A DNA stretch of 64,000 nucleotides from the NCBI RefSeq assembly GCF_029931775.1, contig NC_079312.1:131611872-131675871 (forward strand). Direction: 5' to 3'. The translations under genes and the position numbers were made by a program. Below are positions 21,519-30,846 of this stretch, one piece after another. Under the pieces are notes generated by a model. It was given only the letters and a program-made list of their open reading frames with translations. It was not told the origin of the DNA and ran no database searches. Position 1 is the first letter of the stretch. Each line of letters begins with the position of its first letter. The DNA is from Euleptes europaea (taxonomy: Eukaryota; Chordata; Lepidosauria; Squamata; Sphaerodactylidae).

Positions 21519-22298
21519 ATCCCATGTTTACCCTGCCATCCATAAGGACAATGCACTTGTATAGCTTTGGTACAGGAAGAGATAGGAAGAGAACCAAGGC
21601 ATATGTTTGATCACTTGCAGCCCAATCTTATCTATAATGGAACTTACTCCCTAGGACTGTGCCCTGAGGAGCACTCCCTAAAAATCGCTGTGCAACAAAA
21701 AAAAAACCATTTGGTTCCTGAACACTTTATGGTAGTGTATTTCTGAAGCACTCAGAAATAACCTGTACATTCAGCTGCCTGTTTTGAATCTTCTTTGGTA
21801 GTATGTCCAGTCCTCATTTCGCGCTCCCAAAAATATAGTTGAAAGAAGGGCCTATATTTTTATCCCATCTTTCCTCCCAGTAGCTCAGGGTGACATGTGG
21901 TTCTCCTTTTCCCCTTTTTATCCTTTCAAAAGGTAATTGTGGTGATTCTGTTCCAGGTACGTGGCTGTGAGAATGGAACCAAACAGGCAGACTTCATTAC
22001 TCGATCACAGCCTTACTATCCAATGCATTATGTATGGGTCTGTCCTGTGTTCCATCAACCGGAAGTGTGTTGGGAGTTGTGTTCAAAATTAATTCCCAGA
22101 TCAGCGGGAGCCCAGTTTAGATGACTGTGCCGGGGGGGGGGGACTTAAGCCCCCTCTCCCCATGTGCAGAGATCCCAATCTGAACTGGGCCCCTGAACAC
22201 CCAGGAATTTTCAGCACCGAGCTGCCACCACACATCTGGCTGGACAACAGGACCCCAGGTGGAGCAATAGTTGGGCCTTCGTGAGACAAGGGCTGTTA
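21519..22298. other. Intergenic DNA, nothing firm
   Basis: No gene is recognised. Positions 22090-22200 contain a weak inverted pairing (AGCCCAGTTTAGAT / ATCTGAACTGGGC) around a run of eleven Gs and could be another decayed MITE. Confidence 0.35.
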
Positions 22299-22314
22299 CA
22301 GCGATGTATTAAGA

Positions 22315-22439
22315 TATTGTCGAAGGCTTTCACGGTCAGAGTTCATTGGTTCTTGTAGGTTATCCGGGCTGTGTGACCGTGGTCTTGGAAAATACCAAGA
22401 CCACGGTCACACAGCCCGGATAACCTACAAGATGTACAA
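22315..22439 (-). mobile_element. Penelope-type pLTR palindrome, 12-bp TSD
   Basis: Begins TATTGTCGAAGGCTTTCACG and continues to GTGACCGTGGTCTTGG, followed immediately by its reverse complement. It is flanked by the exact 12-bp duplication GATGTATTAAGA (22303-22314 and 22440-22451). It is a short inverted-arm copy of the family seen in fuller form at 48266-48538. Confidence 0.8.
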
Positions 22440-22477
22440 GATGTATTAAGAGTTTGGAAATGTTATAAAAAATACTG

Positions 22478-22631
22478 TTCCAATTACTTTTTAGATGTGT
22501 CTAGGCAAATGTACTATATTATCATAATGTGTTGTGAGAACGTATTTGATTTGCCTGTTTTACTAGATCAAATGTTTGGAAAAGATCCTTTCAGTTTTCT
22601 TAGTGCTAAAGTTCTGTTACAGCACAGCCTG
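22478..22631 (+). repeat. Inserted copy of the NME1-upstream 154-bp segment
   Basis: About 97% identical to 9655-9808. It interrupts the TIR-element sequence ATACTGTTCGCACTTT, and the broken ends share CTGTTC (22475-22480 and 22629-22634), a 6-bp target-type duplication. The uninterrupted form of the host sequence is preserved at about 22688-22703. Confidence 0.82.
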
Positions 22632-22814
22632 TTCGCACTTTCTATGTATTTCCACTGATGTATTAAGAGTTTGAAAACGTTATAAAAAATACTGTTCGCA
22701 CTTTGTTTGGCCCCTTTAGCTGTGAAGATGTCTTCCAACCATTTTTTAGCCGTGGCATCCAAAAACCCTTTTAAAGCGATTTTTTTTATAACATTTCCAA
22801 ACTCTTGATACATC

Positions 22815-23620
22815 GCTGGGAATACTTAGTGCGGTAACAGCCAGACTGTGGAGAGGTAACCGTGTTAGTTTTCCGCAAGCAAAATAACAAAGAATAACAA
22901 AGAGACAAGACGAAAGGCCAGAGCTGGGAGTTGTGGTTGACGAACGTTTCTGCCTCAGAACATCTGGTAGTCTTACAGGTGCCACAGGACTCTCCACTAC
23001 TAAAAAAGAAGAGGGGTAATTGCATCTTGATGTTAGCCTTGTTTCTTTCACTGCTATGTTTTATGATCGTTAAAGCCACCACCCACCCACCCAGCGCGGC
23101 CACTCCAAAGTCTAGGGTTGTTTTGCATCACTCGGGTTCAGCAGCAGAGCCTTCCTTCCCACTCTTGATGAGAAAAGGGCGCTACTTTGAGACAGCAGGG
23201 TAGACTTCCCCTGACTATGGAAGATCCACTGATTTAGCAATTTGCAATAATCTCTTTTCCTTTCTGTAAAATGTATTGAAATGTATTAGGATAGCCAGGG
23301 ATTCGCTTGTTGCTGGGCAGAATATCTGTGTCTTTGTGCTAAGGAATTGGGGCAAGAGTCAGGGAGGGTTACAGTAAACCATCACAAGAACTGGGTGGAA
23401 CTGTTACTTTACTGCCGCCTCCATGTCCGTAGTGCTATCAGCTTTGCCCTGAATGTTGATGGGTTGTCATATCTTGAATTTGGATCAATATCCCTTCCTC
23501 AGTACAATCGGGGCTCAGAGATTTTTACTCGGTAGAGTGCTCTGGGTAGCAGCTGCTCCGAATAAATAACGGTTTCCTTGCAAACAACGGTCTTGGGTCT
23601 CCTTCTCCTCATTTTACCAC
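22815..23620. other. Intergenic DNA with old repeats
   Basis: About 22850-22990 carries a diverged interspersed repeat ending GTAGTCTTACAGGTGCCACAGGACTC. Positions about 23330-23625 end with an AATAAATAACGGTTTCCTTG block that could be the R/U5 part of an old LTR; no boundary or TSD was confirmed. No gene is seen. Confidence 0.35.
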
Positions 23621-24035
23621 ATCAACTAGCTCCGGCCGTGGGTGTGGAAGGGCACACCTTCCCCCACAGGCGAAGAGGGGTCCACAGAGGCGCAGGCCAG
23701 GAGGAGGAGGAGGAGGAGGTCCGCGAGGAAGACCGCCTCCTTGCCGGGCTGACGTCGGGTTCCCTCCCCTGCCGGCCTCGCTCCGCCTCTTCCCCCGGAC
23801 GACCTCAGGGAGACGGCCGCCGCAGCCACGCGCTCCAGGCCGGACAACCGCCGCGACGTAAGTGGCGTCCCCCGTTCCCCACCTCTGCTGGGGGGAGGGG
23901 GGGAGGGAGAACGCGCGCGGGGAGGGGAACAAGAGAGGGCCAAACGAGGAAGGAAAGCGAGCGAGCGAGCGGCGGGGCAGAGGGGACGCCCGGAAGCGGC
24001 CCAGACGGGTTGTGCAGCGAGGGTCTGGGAGAGCC
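23620..24035. promoter_or_regulatory. CpG-rich block A upstream of NME2
   Basis: GC-rich, CpG-dense sequence with purine-rich and GGGAGGGG runs. Together with the block at 24480-24760 it is the only CpG-island-like DNA between NME1 and NME2 and probably marks the NME2 promoter. Open frames here are compositional. Confidence 0.5.
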
Positions 24036-24247
24036 CCTTTTAGAAATAAGGTGGGTTTTTTTTTTTTTAATGGTTTGTTTTTATGATTAAGGGGATACAG
24101 AAGGGAAAAGAAGGGAAGGGTAAAAAACCGTTTGATGTACAAAAACAATACAGCAGATTCAATGGGGGGGGGAAACCGAGTCGAATACAAGGCCGTATGA
24201 CAAGCATGAATATTAATCAAGTAAAATGAAATATATCTAAAGATGTA

Positions 24248-24395
24248 TTGTCGAATGCTTTCACGAAGGCTTTCACGGTCAGAGTTTATTGGTTCTTGTG
24301 GGTTATCCGGGCTGTGTAACCGAGGTCTTGGTATTTTCTTTCCAAAGGAAAGAAAATACCCTCGGTTACATAGTCCGGATAACCCACAAGAACCA
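24248..24395 (-). mobile_element. Penelope-type pLTR palindrome, 13-bp TSD
   Basis: Two inverted arms meet at TTTCTTTCCAAAGGAAAGAAA. The left end shows a repeated AGGCTTTCACG portion. Exact flanking duplication ATCTAAAGATGTA at 24235-24247 and 24396-24408. Same family as 22315 and 48266. It lies between the two CpG-rich blocks. Confidence 0.8.
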
Positions 24396-24479
24396 ATCTA
24401 AAGATGTAATTGTAAAAATATAAAAATCAATCCGATTATCTACCTATCACATAATAAAAGTGTGATAAGGTTAATAACA

Positions 24480-24760
24480 ATCTGGGTGCGGGAATGGGCC
24501 TCCCTCCGCCGCTGCCGCGTGGGGGCTCCTCTGGTCCCTTTCCGTGCCTCCTGCCACGTGGGCGAGCCGGGCTTGGTCGGCCGGCGGGCCAGTCCGCCGC
24601 GGAGGCGGCGCCGAAGCGGCCGGGATTGGCTGCCCCGAGGCGGGGGGGGGGGTTGAACAAAAGGCTCTCCGGGAGGGCGGGGCCGGGGCTCTGCTCCGCC
24701 TCCCCTTTCCAGCCAAAGGTTCTGCAACGCGTCTCTTTCTTCCTCCTCCTCCTCCTCCCG
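24480..24760. promoter_or_regulatory. CpG-rich block B, likely NME2 promoter / exon 1
   Basis: CpG-dense, with GC boxes (GGGCGGGGCC near 24678) and a reversed CCAAT box (GGATTGGCTG near 24622). It lies 1.3 kb before the NME2 first coding exon, whose acceptor at 26049 requires an upstream non-coding exon. Promoter location is inferred, and the start site is not determined. Confidence 0.5.
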
Positions 24761-25045
24761 CCCCTCCCATCAACCTGACTTTTAGCCTCTTACAGAAATA
24801 AGTGTCTCCCAATTCTGAGATTTACCCGTGGCAGAATCTCCAGCCCTACCCCACGTGGCACAGTCGTCCAGTAGAAGAGAGTCCAGTTCCCAGCCGCCGC
24901 CCACGAGCTTTATAGATGGGGCAGAGGTTCGGGGGTGGGTGGGTGGGAGGAAAACTCCGCGCAGCATTTGTTTGCGTGCGAATAAAGACAACGGGTCAGG
25001 GCTGCAGTTTTCTTTTCGTGTTGATTTATCATATTTCATTTGCTA

Positions 25046-25246
25046 GGGAAAGTGGAGGGCAGCAGGAAAAGAGGAAGACCCAACAAGAGATGGGCTGACT
25101 CAATCAAGGGAGCCACGGCCTTCAATTTGCAAGATCTGAGCAAGGCTGTCAAAGATAGGACATTCTGGAGGACTTTCATTCATAGGGTCGCCATGAGTCG
25201 GAAGCGACTTGACAGCACTTAACACACACACACACACACACACACA
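25046..25246 (+). mobile_element. RTE/BovB-like LINE 3' end with (CA)n tail
   Basis: A frame encodes KVEGSRKRGRPNKRWADSIK through DRTFWRTFIHRVAMSRKRLD, the conserved C-terminal end of BovB/RTE-type ORF2. The nucleotide 3' end GTCGGAAGCGACTTGACAGC is followed by CACTTAA and a (CA)n run. Only the last about 200 bp are present, so the copy is strongly 5'-truncated. The tail matches the tail of the 5S-derived SINEs in this window. Confidence 0.82.
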
Positions 25247-26049
25247 TTTGGAAAGTCGCCCTTTAAAAGTAGACTTTCCATGGCCTTGATAAGGAAAGCG
25301 TTAAGAGTTTTAAGGCTAGAAATTTAAGGGCTTCTCGAAGTGGCAGGGCTCATCCCATGAGGAAAGCAAGAGAGGAATAGTGTTACAGTTGCTTCATTTT
25401 GGTGAGGGGTTTTTTCCCCCTTTTGGTTGGTGGTTTAATAGCTCTGACTTATAGCTTGTTTCTGAAAAATCAATGTAGAAAAATCTGTTATTAAGCGGGT
25501 GTTTTAGTGGTGATGAAACTGTTTCCTTGCACAGTAGGAGCCTGGGGAACACAAGCACTAGAATGAAAAAGTAAAATCCTGAGATGGTGGAATAGACTGC
25601 AGGTGGGGATTGCTATTTTTGCATGCATTTCCATTTAAAAAACTCCCTGCCTGTAAAACTGCACATCAGGAAGACATATTCTAGCCCAGAGCGCTTCCTG
25701 CCCTTCTGGTTTTATACTTGCAGTGAGCCTTTTATGTAGGGGAACCGTAACAAAATACGATCCCCTGTCTGTTGTAAAGTGGTTCCATCTATTCTGTTAC
25801 CTCCTCATCTCATTTTGCCACATGTGTAGGCCAGGCCAGTCACACTGATGATCAGGAAATACCTAGTACATTCTTATATATGTTTGTGTGGTTGGATCCT
25901 GGCCTGCTTTAAAATCCTGAGTTTTGGATTGGTGTCCTTGGTTTGGTGAGTTAGCTTCTGTGGTGATGGTCTGCAATATAGGAATGATTACAGTGCTGCC
26001 CTATTTTGCTGTCTGTCTCCATAGTTTTCTCTCTGCATCTCTCTTGCAG
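25247..26049 (+). other. Sequence before the NME2 coding start
   Basis: Probably the first intron of NME2, ending in the acceptor CTCTCTTGCAG at 26049. No repeat or exon is recognised. Confidence 0.45.
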
Positions 26050-26186
26050 TATTAATAATGGCTTCCAACACTGAACGCACCTTCATTGCCGTCAAGCCTG
26101 ATGGAGTCCAGCGGGGATTAGTAGGAGAAATCATCAAGCGCTTTGAACAGAAGGGCTTCCGATTGGTGGCTATGAAATTTATGCAT
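26050..26186 (+). CDS. NME2: NME2 coding exon 1
   Basis: The acceptor CTCTTGCAG is followed by TATTAATA and the ATG at 26058. The exon encodes 43 residues ending AMKFMH at the donor CAT|GTAAGT. The 8-bp leader shows that a non-coding exon lies upstream. Confidence 0.94.
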
Positions 26187-29100
26187 GTAAGTTTCATCCT
26201 TGCTTTGAAGAGCAGCATGTGGACAAGCTGCTCTGTATCATTGTGGGGGGACATGCTAGTGGGTTAATGTTACAAGTTCAACCATAGGGCTGCCATTTGT
26301 CATTACTAGTTGAAAGATTTCAGTGGATAGAAGGGATTCCTTCCTGTGTAATGTGACTTTCACCCCTCCCCTCTCACTCTGCAACCCCAAATGCCACCTG
26401 AAATGTAGCTCCTGGGGAACAGAGGACCCTCCTTCCAAGAACAATTTGGGGGAGTTGGTAAAAAACAACCCTATCTGCTGCAGATACCCTCTGTAGGATT
26501 CAAGCGAACACACATAAAATATGTGAGATAAAGGGTAGAAACAGCAGCAGCAGCTTGAGATAAAATGCAGAAAGCTAAATGCGCACGCATAAGACTAAAG
26601 TCCAGTGTATAATGTGAGGGGGATGTGATGGTGGTAGAGTGGACTGCACCACTTAAGACTGCAGGTGGAGGGTCATGGAGCATCATGTTTTGGACTGCTC
26701 TCCTATCTTGGAAAACTCTGTGCATACCACAGCAAGCAAAGAGAAGGGGTAAAATCTTTGTCCCTCCTGTTACAGTTCTTCACTGACTTGGAAGAAAGGT
26801 TCCCAGCAGGAATTCTGCACCTGCAGTCTGAAATGGTGCAAGTTCATTCTGTCATGGGGCCCTAGCACCTAATTTTGCTGCATTTTCCAGCCCTTAGTTA
26901 AATAAATAAATTTTGCAGCTATTTAGGGTGGAAAAAGACAAAAATGCACCCCAATTGTTTTTGTCCTGTTGTTTAAAAATGTGGCCTAGTCGCACATGCA
27001 TAAATTTTGTCTTCAGACTGCTCAATCTGGCAGGGTTCCATTTCTGGCAGTATAGCAGGTTGTATTAAAACAACCATGTAACACAGCACAAATAAGCTTG
27101 TATGACTTTGATTAAAGTTATACTGATTAAGGTAATCTGTTATGTAAAGGTAAAGGTCCCCTGTGCAAGCACTGGGTCATTCGTGACCCATGGGGTGATG
27201 TCACATCCCAACGTTTCCAAGGGAGACTTTGTTTGCGGGGTGGTTTGCCAGTGCCTTCCCCAGTCATCTTCCCTTTGCCCCCAGCAAGCTGGGTACTCAT
27301 TTCACCAACCTCGGAATGATGGAAGACTGAGTCGACTTTGAGCCGGCTACCTTACAACCAACTTCCGTCGGGATCGAACTCAGGTCGTGAGCAGAGCTTT
27401 TGATTGCAGTGCTGCAGCTTACCACTCTGCGCCACGGGGCTCCTAATCTGTTATGTACTGACAGCATTACTGTGAAAGGGAAATACTGCTAATAGATAAT
27501 GTTGAAACTGCTTTGTAAACTAATTTCTGAGTGAGGCAATGTGTGTTCTACTGTTTCCTTTTGATACTGTTTCAGTGGTGCTGGGCGGGGATTAAAATAG
27601 GACCTACTTAGCGATGGATTTCTCTGGTGCAGAATAGAAGAGTTAATCTTTTGCTGGTGCCCTGTAATATTTTTCATGATTTATCTTTCACATCTCTCTA
27701 AAGGCTTCTGAAGACCTTCTCAAACAGCATTACATTGACCTGAAAGATAGGCCATTCTACCCAGGTTTGGTTAAATATATGAATTCTGGACCTGTAGTAG
27801 CCATGGTAAGTACTGTTACTTGAATTTAGCCACTTACACCATAAATCTTTCTAGACCTGATGTTTCAGCTGTTCATGGGAAGGAGAGTGGAGGGACCTGA
27901 GTCAGAAGAGGCTGGTAATAATTTTTTGGTTCTCTTCTGTAATGCAGATATATTTATCCCTTTCCTGTGTGCCATAACAGCCCTTTCTCTTGTATCAGAG
28001 CAGAGAGAATGAGTGTTGGAGATTTCTGGATAGCTGTTTTCTCTGGTTTGCAAGGCAGATGGATAGCCCTTGCTCTGCTTTTTGCTGGACTTGATAATCA
28101 TTTGAGCTGTAATCTTAAAGATCATACACTGGGCCTAGAGCTACTTACATCTTGGGGGACTGTATCGAATTTTGGCTAGGAACTATTTTAAATGCTGCGA
28201 TTAAAGGAGTAGAATTTTTGTGGGGAAAGGGAATAAGTACCGTATATACTCGCGTATAAGCCGAGTTTTTCAGCCCCAAAAATGGGCTGAAAAAGCCGGC
28301 CTCGGCTTATACGCGGGTCAATACGAGGGGAAGGAGGGAGGGGGGAAACTTACCGCCGTCGCCGCCACCGGGCCCGTGCCGCTTCCTGCCGCCGGGAGCA
28401 GCCTGGGGCAGCCTCCTGCAACCGCAGGAAGGCTGCCCCGGCCCCCGCCGCCATTTTTCCCGGGTGGGAGGGGCCTTGGGCAGCCTCCTGCAGCCGCAGG
28501 ATGGCTGCCCAAGGCCCCCGCCGCCATTTTTCCTGGGCGGGAGGGGCCTTGGGCAGCCTCCTGCAGCCGCAGGATGGCTGCCCCGGCCCTTCCCACCCCC
28601 CGCCGCCATTTTTCCCGGGTGGGAGGGGCCTGGGGCAGCCTCCTGCAGCCGCAGGAAGGCTGCTCCGGGTCCCCCTGGGCCTCGCCGCCGCTTCCTCCCG
28701 CCGGGAGCGGCCTGGGGCAGCCTCCTGCAGCCGCAGGAAGGCTGCCCAGGCCCCCCCGGGCCACGCCGCCGCCGGACCCTCGCCGCTGGAGAGCCCTGTC
28801 AGGTAAGCCTGTGGGGGGGGGAGGGGTTATAAGCCGACCCTCGGCTTATACGCGGGTGCCTAATTTTTCCCATTTTTGGGGAGAAATTAGGCACCTCGGC
28901 TTATACGCGGGTCGGCTTATACATGGGTATATACGGTATTTGTACCTTGACAGACAGGTATATTTCATTGCTCGTTAACTGTCATGGTAGAAATCTATCT
29001 TTAATGTCTGTTTAATTCATATTCAGTTTTACTGTTTCACTGTTGGAATGTTTTAGCTATTTGAGGACTTTCCGTGCTTAGAAAAAGGAAAAGGCAGTGT

Positions 29101-30739
29101 GAGTTCCATGCTATTTAAAACAAAATGGACCACCTGTATAAACGCGCAGTGTTTTGGAAGATTAAAACCAAGGGATATCATTGAGACTGTTTTAGAAACC
29201 TTGGTCTCTAAATAACTCAATGAAAGATAAATATCTAGTTAGTGTTTCCATTGTTTGTAATTAATTCTGCAGTTTTCACTATTAAACCCGTAAGAGGAGT
29301 CATTGGTGCCTCAGCTGGTTTAAAATGTAGATCTTTATGCTCTTGAGAGTCTGTGGCATCCTTTGATTCATTTTAATGAGATGTTTTCAAGGCTTAGATT
29401 TTTATTTAGTAAGAGGAGCCCTTCTAATTTTACTGAGAACATCTAATTACTTTCCAGTTTCTAGGCACCCATGTAGGCTTGATAACATTCAGAACAGCGG
29501 TAAAGGAGTCCAGTTTCCAAAGCTGCAGTCTGTTCACTTGCAGTTTTTCTATCCCTTGTACTCATTACTCCAGGAAGAGACCACAGAGCATATGTGGAAG
29601 GGGGGTTCATATGTGGTAGGAATTCATGTTTGTCACTTTTGGAGGTACTCCATGATATACTGGCTGCTTTAAATAATGAAACAACTGCTTAATATGTTTT
29701 GAGGTTGTTGTTTTTAAAGAATGTATTTGGTCTTTAGGTCCCCAACCCCTTCCCTCTGTTAAATTACAAGGGTGAGCCACATATATTAAACAACTGTATT
29801 GCTGTAGGTTTGGGAAGGCCTCAATGTTGTCAAGACTGGCAGAGTAATGTTGGGGGAAACTAACCCTGCAGATTCGAAGCCTGGCACTATCCGTGGTGAC
29901 TTCTGCATTCAAGTGGGCAGGTTGGTACAAGAACATCTGTTGAAGTGTTCAGAAGGTTTGCAGGTTGCTGTTCTTGAAAGTACTAAATTTTAAGCCCTTT
30001 AGAAGAAAATGTGCAGAATATAAATTTTATGATAGAAAACTGGGATATTTGGGGTTCTACATACATAAAGCAGAACATAATTCTTTTGTATTACAGGATG
30101 GGTTATCTTGCTTGTTCAATGTTGCTCTAGTCAAAGTGGTTGTAGAGCATTGATGACAACTGTTAAAAAAAAATCAAACCCTGAAAAAATTAAGTGCAAT
30201 ACTACAGTTACTGTTGAGCAGAGCCACTGGGTTAATTAATAGAATGTGACAGTATGGGTTTAAGCGTGGATTGAATCTTGTGGGATATTGGCATGTGTGT
30301 AAAGTGCCATCAAGTCACAGCTGACTCATAGCGACCCCATGGGGTTTTGAAGGCAAGAGACTAACAGAGGTGGTTTGCCATTGCCTGCCTCTGCATGGTG
30401 ACCCTGGATTTCCTTGGTGCTCTCCCATCCAAATACTTACCAGGGCCAACTCTGCTTAGCTTTTGAGATCAGGCTAGCCTGGGCCATCCAGGTCAGGGCT
30501 GTGGGATGTTTAGGCTTAGAGAAACTTAAATTCATAGTTGTGTAAGCTTCAGTTCTAGATTTGTACCTTAAATAAGTTATGAATTCTTTTCAAGCCTCAA
30601 TTTGATCCTTGTTTTTTGAAGGAACATCATTCATGGCAGTGACTCTGTGGAGAGTGCTCAGAAAGAGATTAACCTGTGGTTCAAGCCTGGAGAACTTGTG
30701 AGCTTCAAATCTTGTGCTCATGACTGGATTTATGAATAA
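26050..30739 (+). CDS. NME2: NME2 nucleoside diphosphate kinase B
   Basis: Four coding exons (CDS 26058-26186, 27704-27805, 29808-29920, 30622-30739) encode 153 aa starting [20 protein letters not shown] and ending SCAHDWIYE. It is a cytosolic hexameric NDP kinase; NME2 is also reported as a histidine kinase and MYC-promoter factor in mammals. Active-site residues K13, Y53, R89, T95, R106, N116 and H119 (NIIHGSDS) are intact, and an RGD occurs at 106-108. MNSGPVVAM and the SCAHDW end are NME2-type. Coding exon lengths are identical to NME1 upstream, showing tandem duplication. Introns are GT-AG, the third with the weaker donor GGCAG|GTTGGT. A canonical AATAAA lies 102 bp past the stop. Confidence 0.95.
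27147..27443 (-). repeat. Sauria-type tRNA SINE, 14-bp TSD
   Basis: Read on the minus strand: GGAGCCCCGTGGCGCAGAGT (A-box side), a GAGTTCGATCCC B box, and a tail ending in repeated ACCTTT units. It is flanked by the exact 14-bp duplication TAATCTGTTATGTA (27133-27146 and 27444-27457). tRNA head plus (ACCTTT)n tail fits the Sauria SINE family of squamates, mobilised by BovB LINEs. Confidence 0.88.
27704..27805 (+). CDS. NME2: NME2 coding exon 2
   Basis: 34 codons, [20 protein letters not shown] through MNSGPVVAM, between CTCTAAAG and ATG|GTAAGT. Confidence 0.95.
28240..28936. mobile_element. TIR element carrying a GC-rich minisatellite
   Basis: Terminal inverted repeats CCGTATATACTCGCGTATAA at the left and the complementary end at the right, flanked by TA (28238-28239 and 28937-28938). 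Further inverted blocks (CTCGGCTTATACGCGGGTC) lie inside both ends. TA target use and the TIR suggest a Tc1/mariner-like or related MITE. The middle (about 28385-28755) is a tandem array of about five 71-82 bp units. No transposase is encoded; long open frames on both strands come from the repeat. Confidence 0.75.
28385..28755. repeat. GC-rich hairpin minisatellite, about 5 units
   Basis: Each unit holds a GGGCAGCCTCCTGCAGCCGC arm followed by GCAGGAAGGCTGCCC, a near-perfect hairpin. Units start near 28405, 28477, 28548, 28632 and 28713. GCCGCCATTTTTCCCGGG separates the middle units. CpG content is high. Copy number may vary between individuals. Confidence 0.85.
28939..29807 (+). other. NME2 intron, right part
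   Basis: AT-rich intron sequence between the TIR element and coding exon 3. No repeat or exon is recognised. Confidence 0.5.
29808..29920 (+). CDS. NME2: NME2 coding exon 3
   Basis: 113 bases, [20 protein letters not shown] through [10 protein letters not shown], after TTGCTGTAG. The donor GCAG|GTTGGT is weaker than the others. Confidence 0.94.
30294..30500 (-). repeat. 5S rRNA-derived SINE
   Basis: The right part is a reversed 5S-rRNA-like sequence (CCATCCAAATACTTACCAGGGCC, TGCTTAGCTTTTGAGATCAGG). The left part is the GTGCCATCAAGTCACAGCTG tail shared with RTE/BovB-like ends. This is a SINE3-type element in an NME2 intron. Confidence 0.85.
30622..30739 (+). CDS. NME2: NME2 last coding exon
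   Basis: Follows TTTTTTGAAG. It encodes [20 protein letters not shown] to DWIYE and TAA at 30737-30739. It contains the catalytic His119. Confidence 0.95.
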
Positions 30740-30840
30740 GACTTTCAATGAATTGTGCCTTTTTCTAACAAAGCATCTCATTCCACTCAAGTATTTGACC
30801 TGGGACAATTATCAGTTATCTTTCATTATTGGCACTAACA

Positions 30841-30846
30841 AATAAA
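30841..30846 (+). terminator. NME2 polyadenylation signal
   Basis: AATAAA 102 bp after the stop codon, followed by a T-rich stretch (GCTTTTCTTTATTTT). This fits the short 3' UTR of NME2. Confidence 0.75.

Larger units (their letters stand above)
22299..22814. mobile_element. TIR element with two nested insertions
   Basis: The outer ends are CAGCGATGTATTAAGA (22299) and the inverted TCTTGATACATCGCTG (to 22814). The pairing continues inward through GTTTGGAAATGTTATAAAAA. A second direct copy of the end sequence lies at about 22656-22705. A Penelope-type palindrome (22315-22439) and the 154-bp copied segment (22478-22631) interrupt it. The CAG...CTG termini hint at hAT, but no 8-bp TSD is evident. 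No transposase is recognised. Confidence 0.6.

Noticed and set aside
20724-21545. 273-aa open frame on the plus strand
   Set aside because: It runs into the MITE at 21311-21518, has no domain, splice context or promoter, and low-complexity composition.
23578-24220. Long open frames on both strands
   Set aside because: They arise from CpG-rich and purine-rich promoter-like sequence and lack domains.
27147-27443. Possible tRNA gene from the A and B boxes
   Set aside because: The boxes belong to a Sauria-type SINE with an (ACCTTT)n tail; no cloverleaf with a plausible anticodon arm was found.
28220-28978. 252-aa open frame and several others on both strands
   Set aside because: They are translations of the GC-rich minisatellite and its TIRs; open on multiple frames because of the repeat unit.
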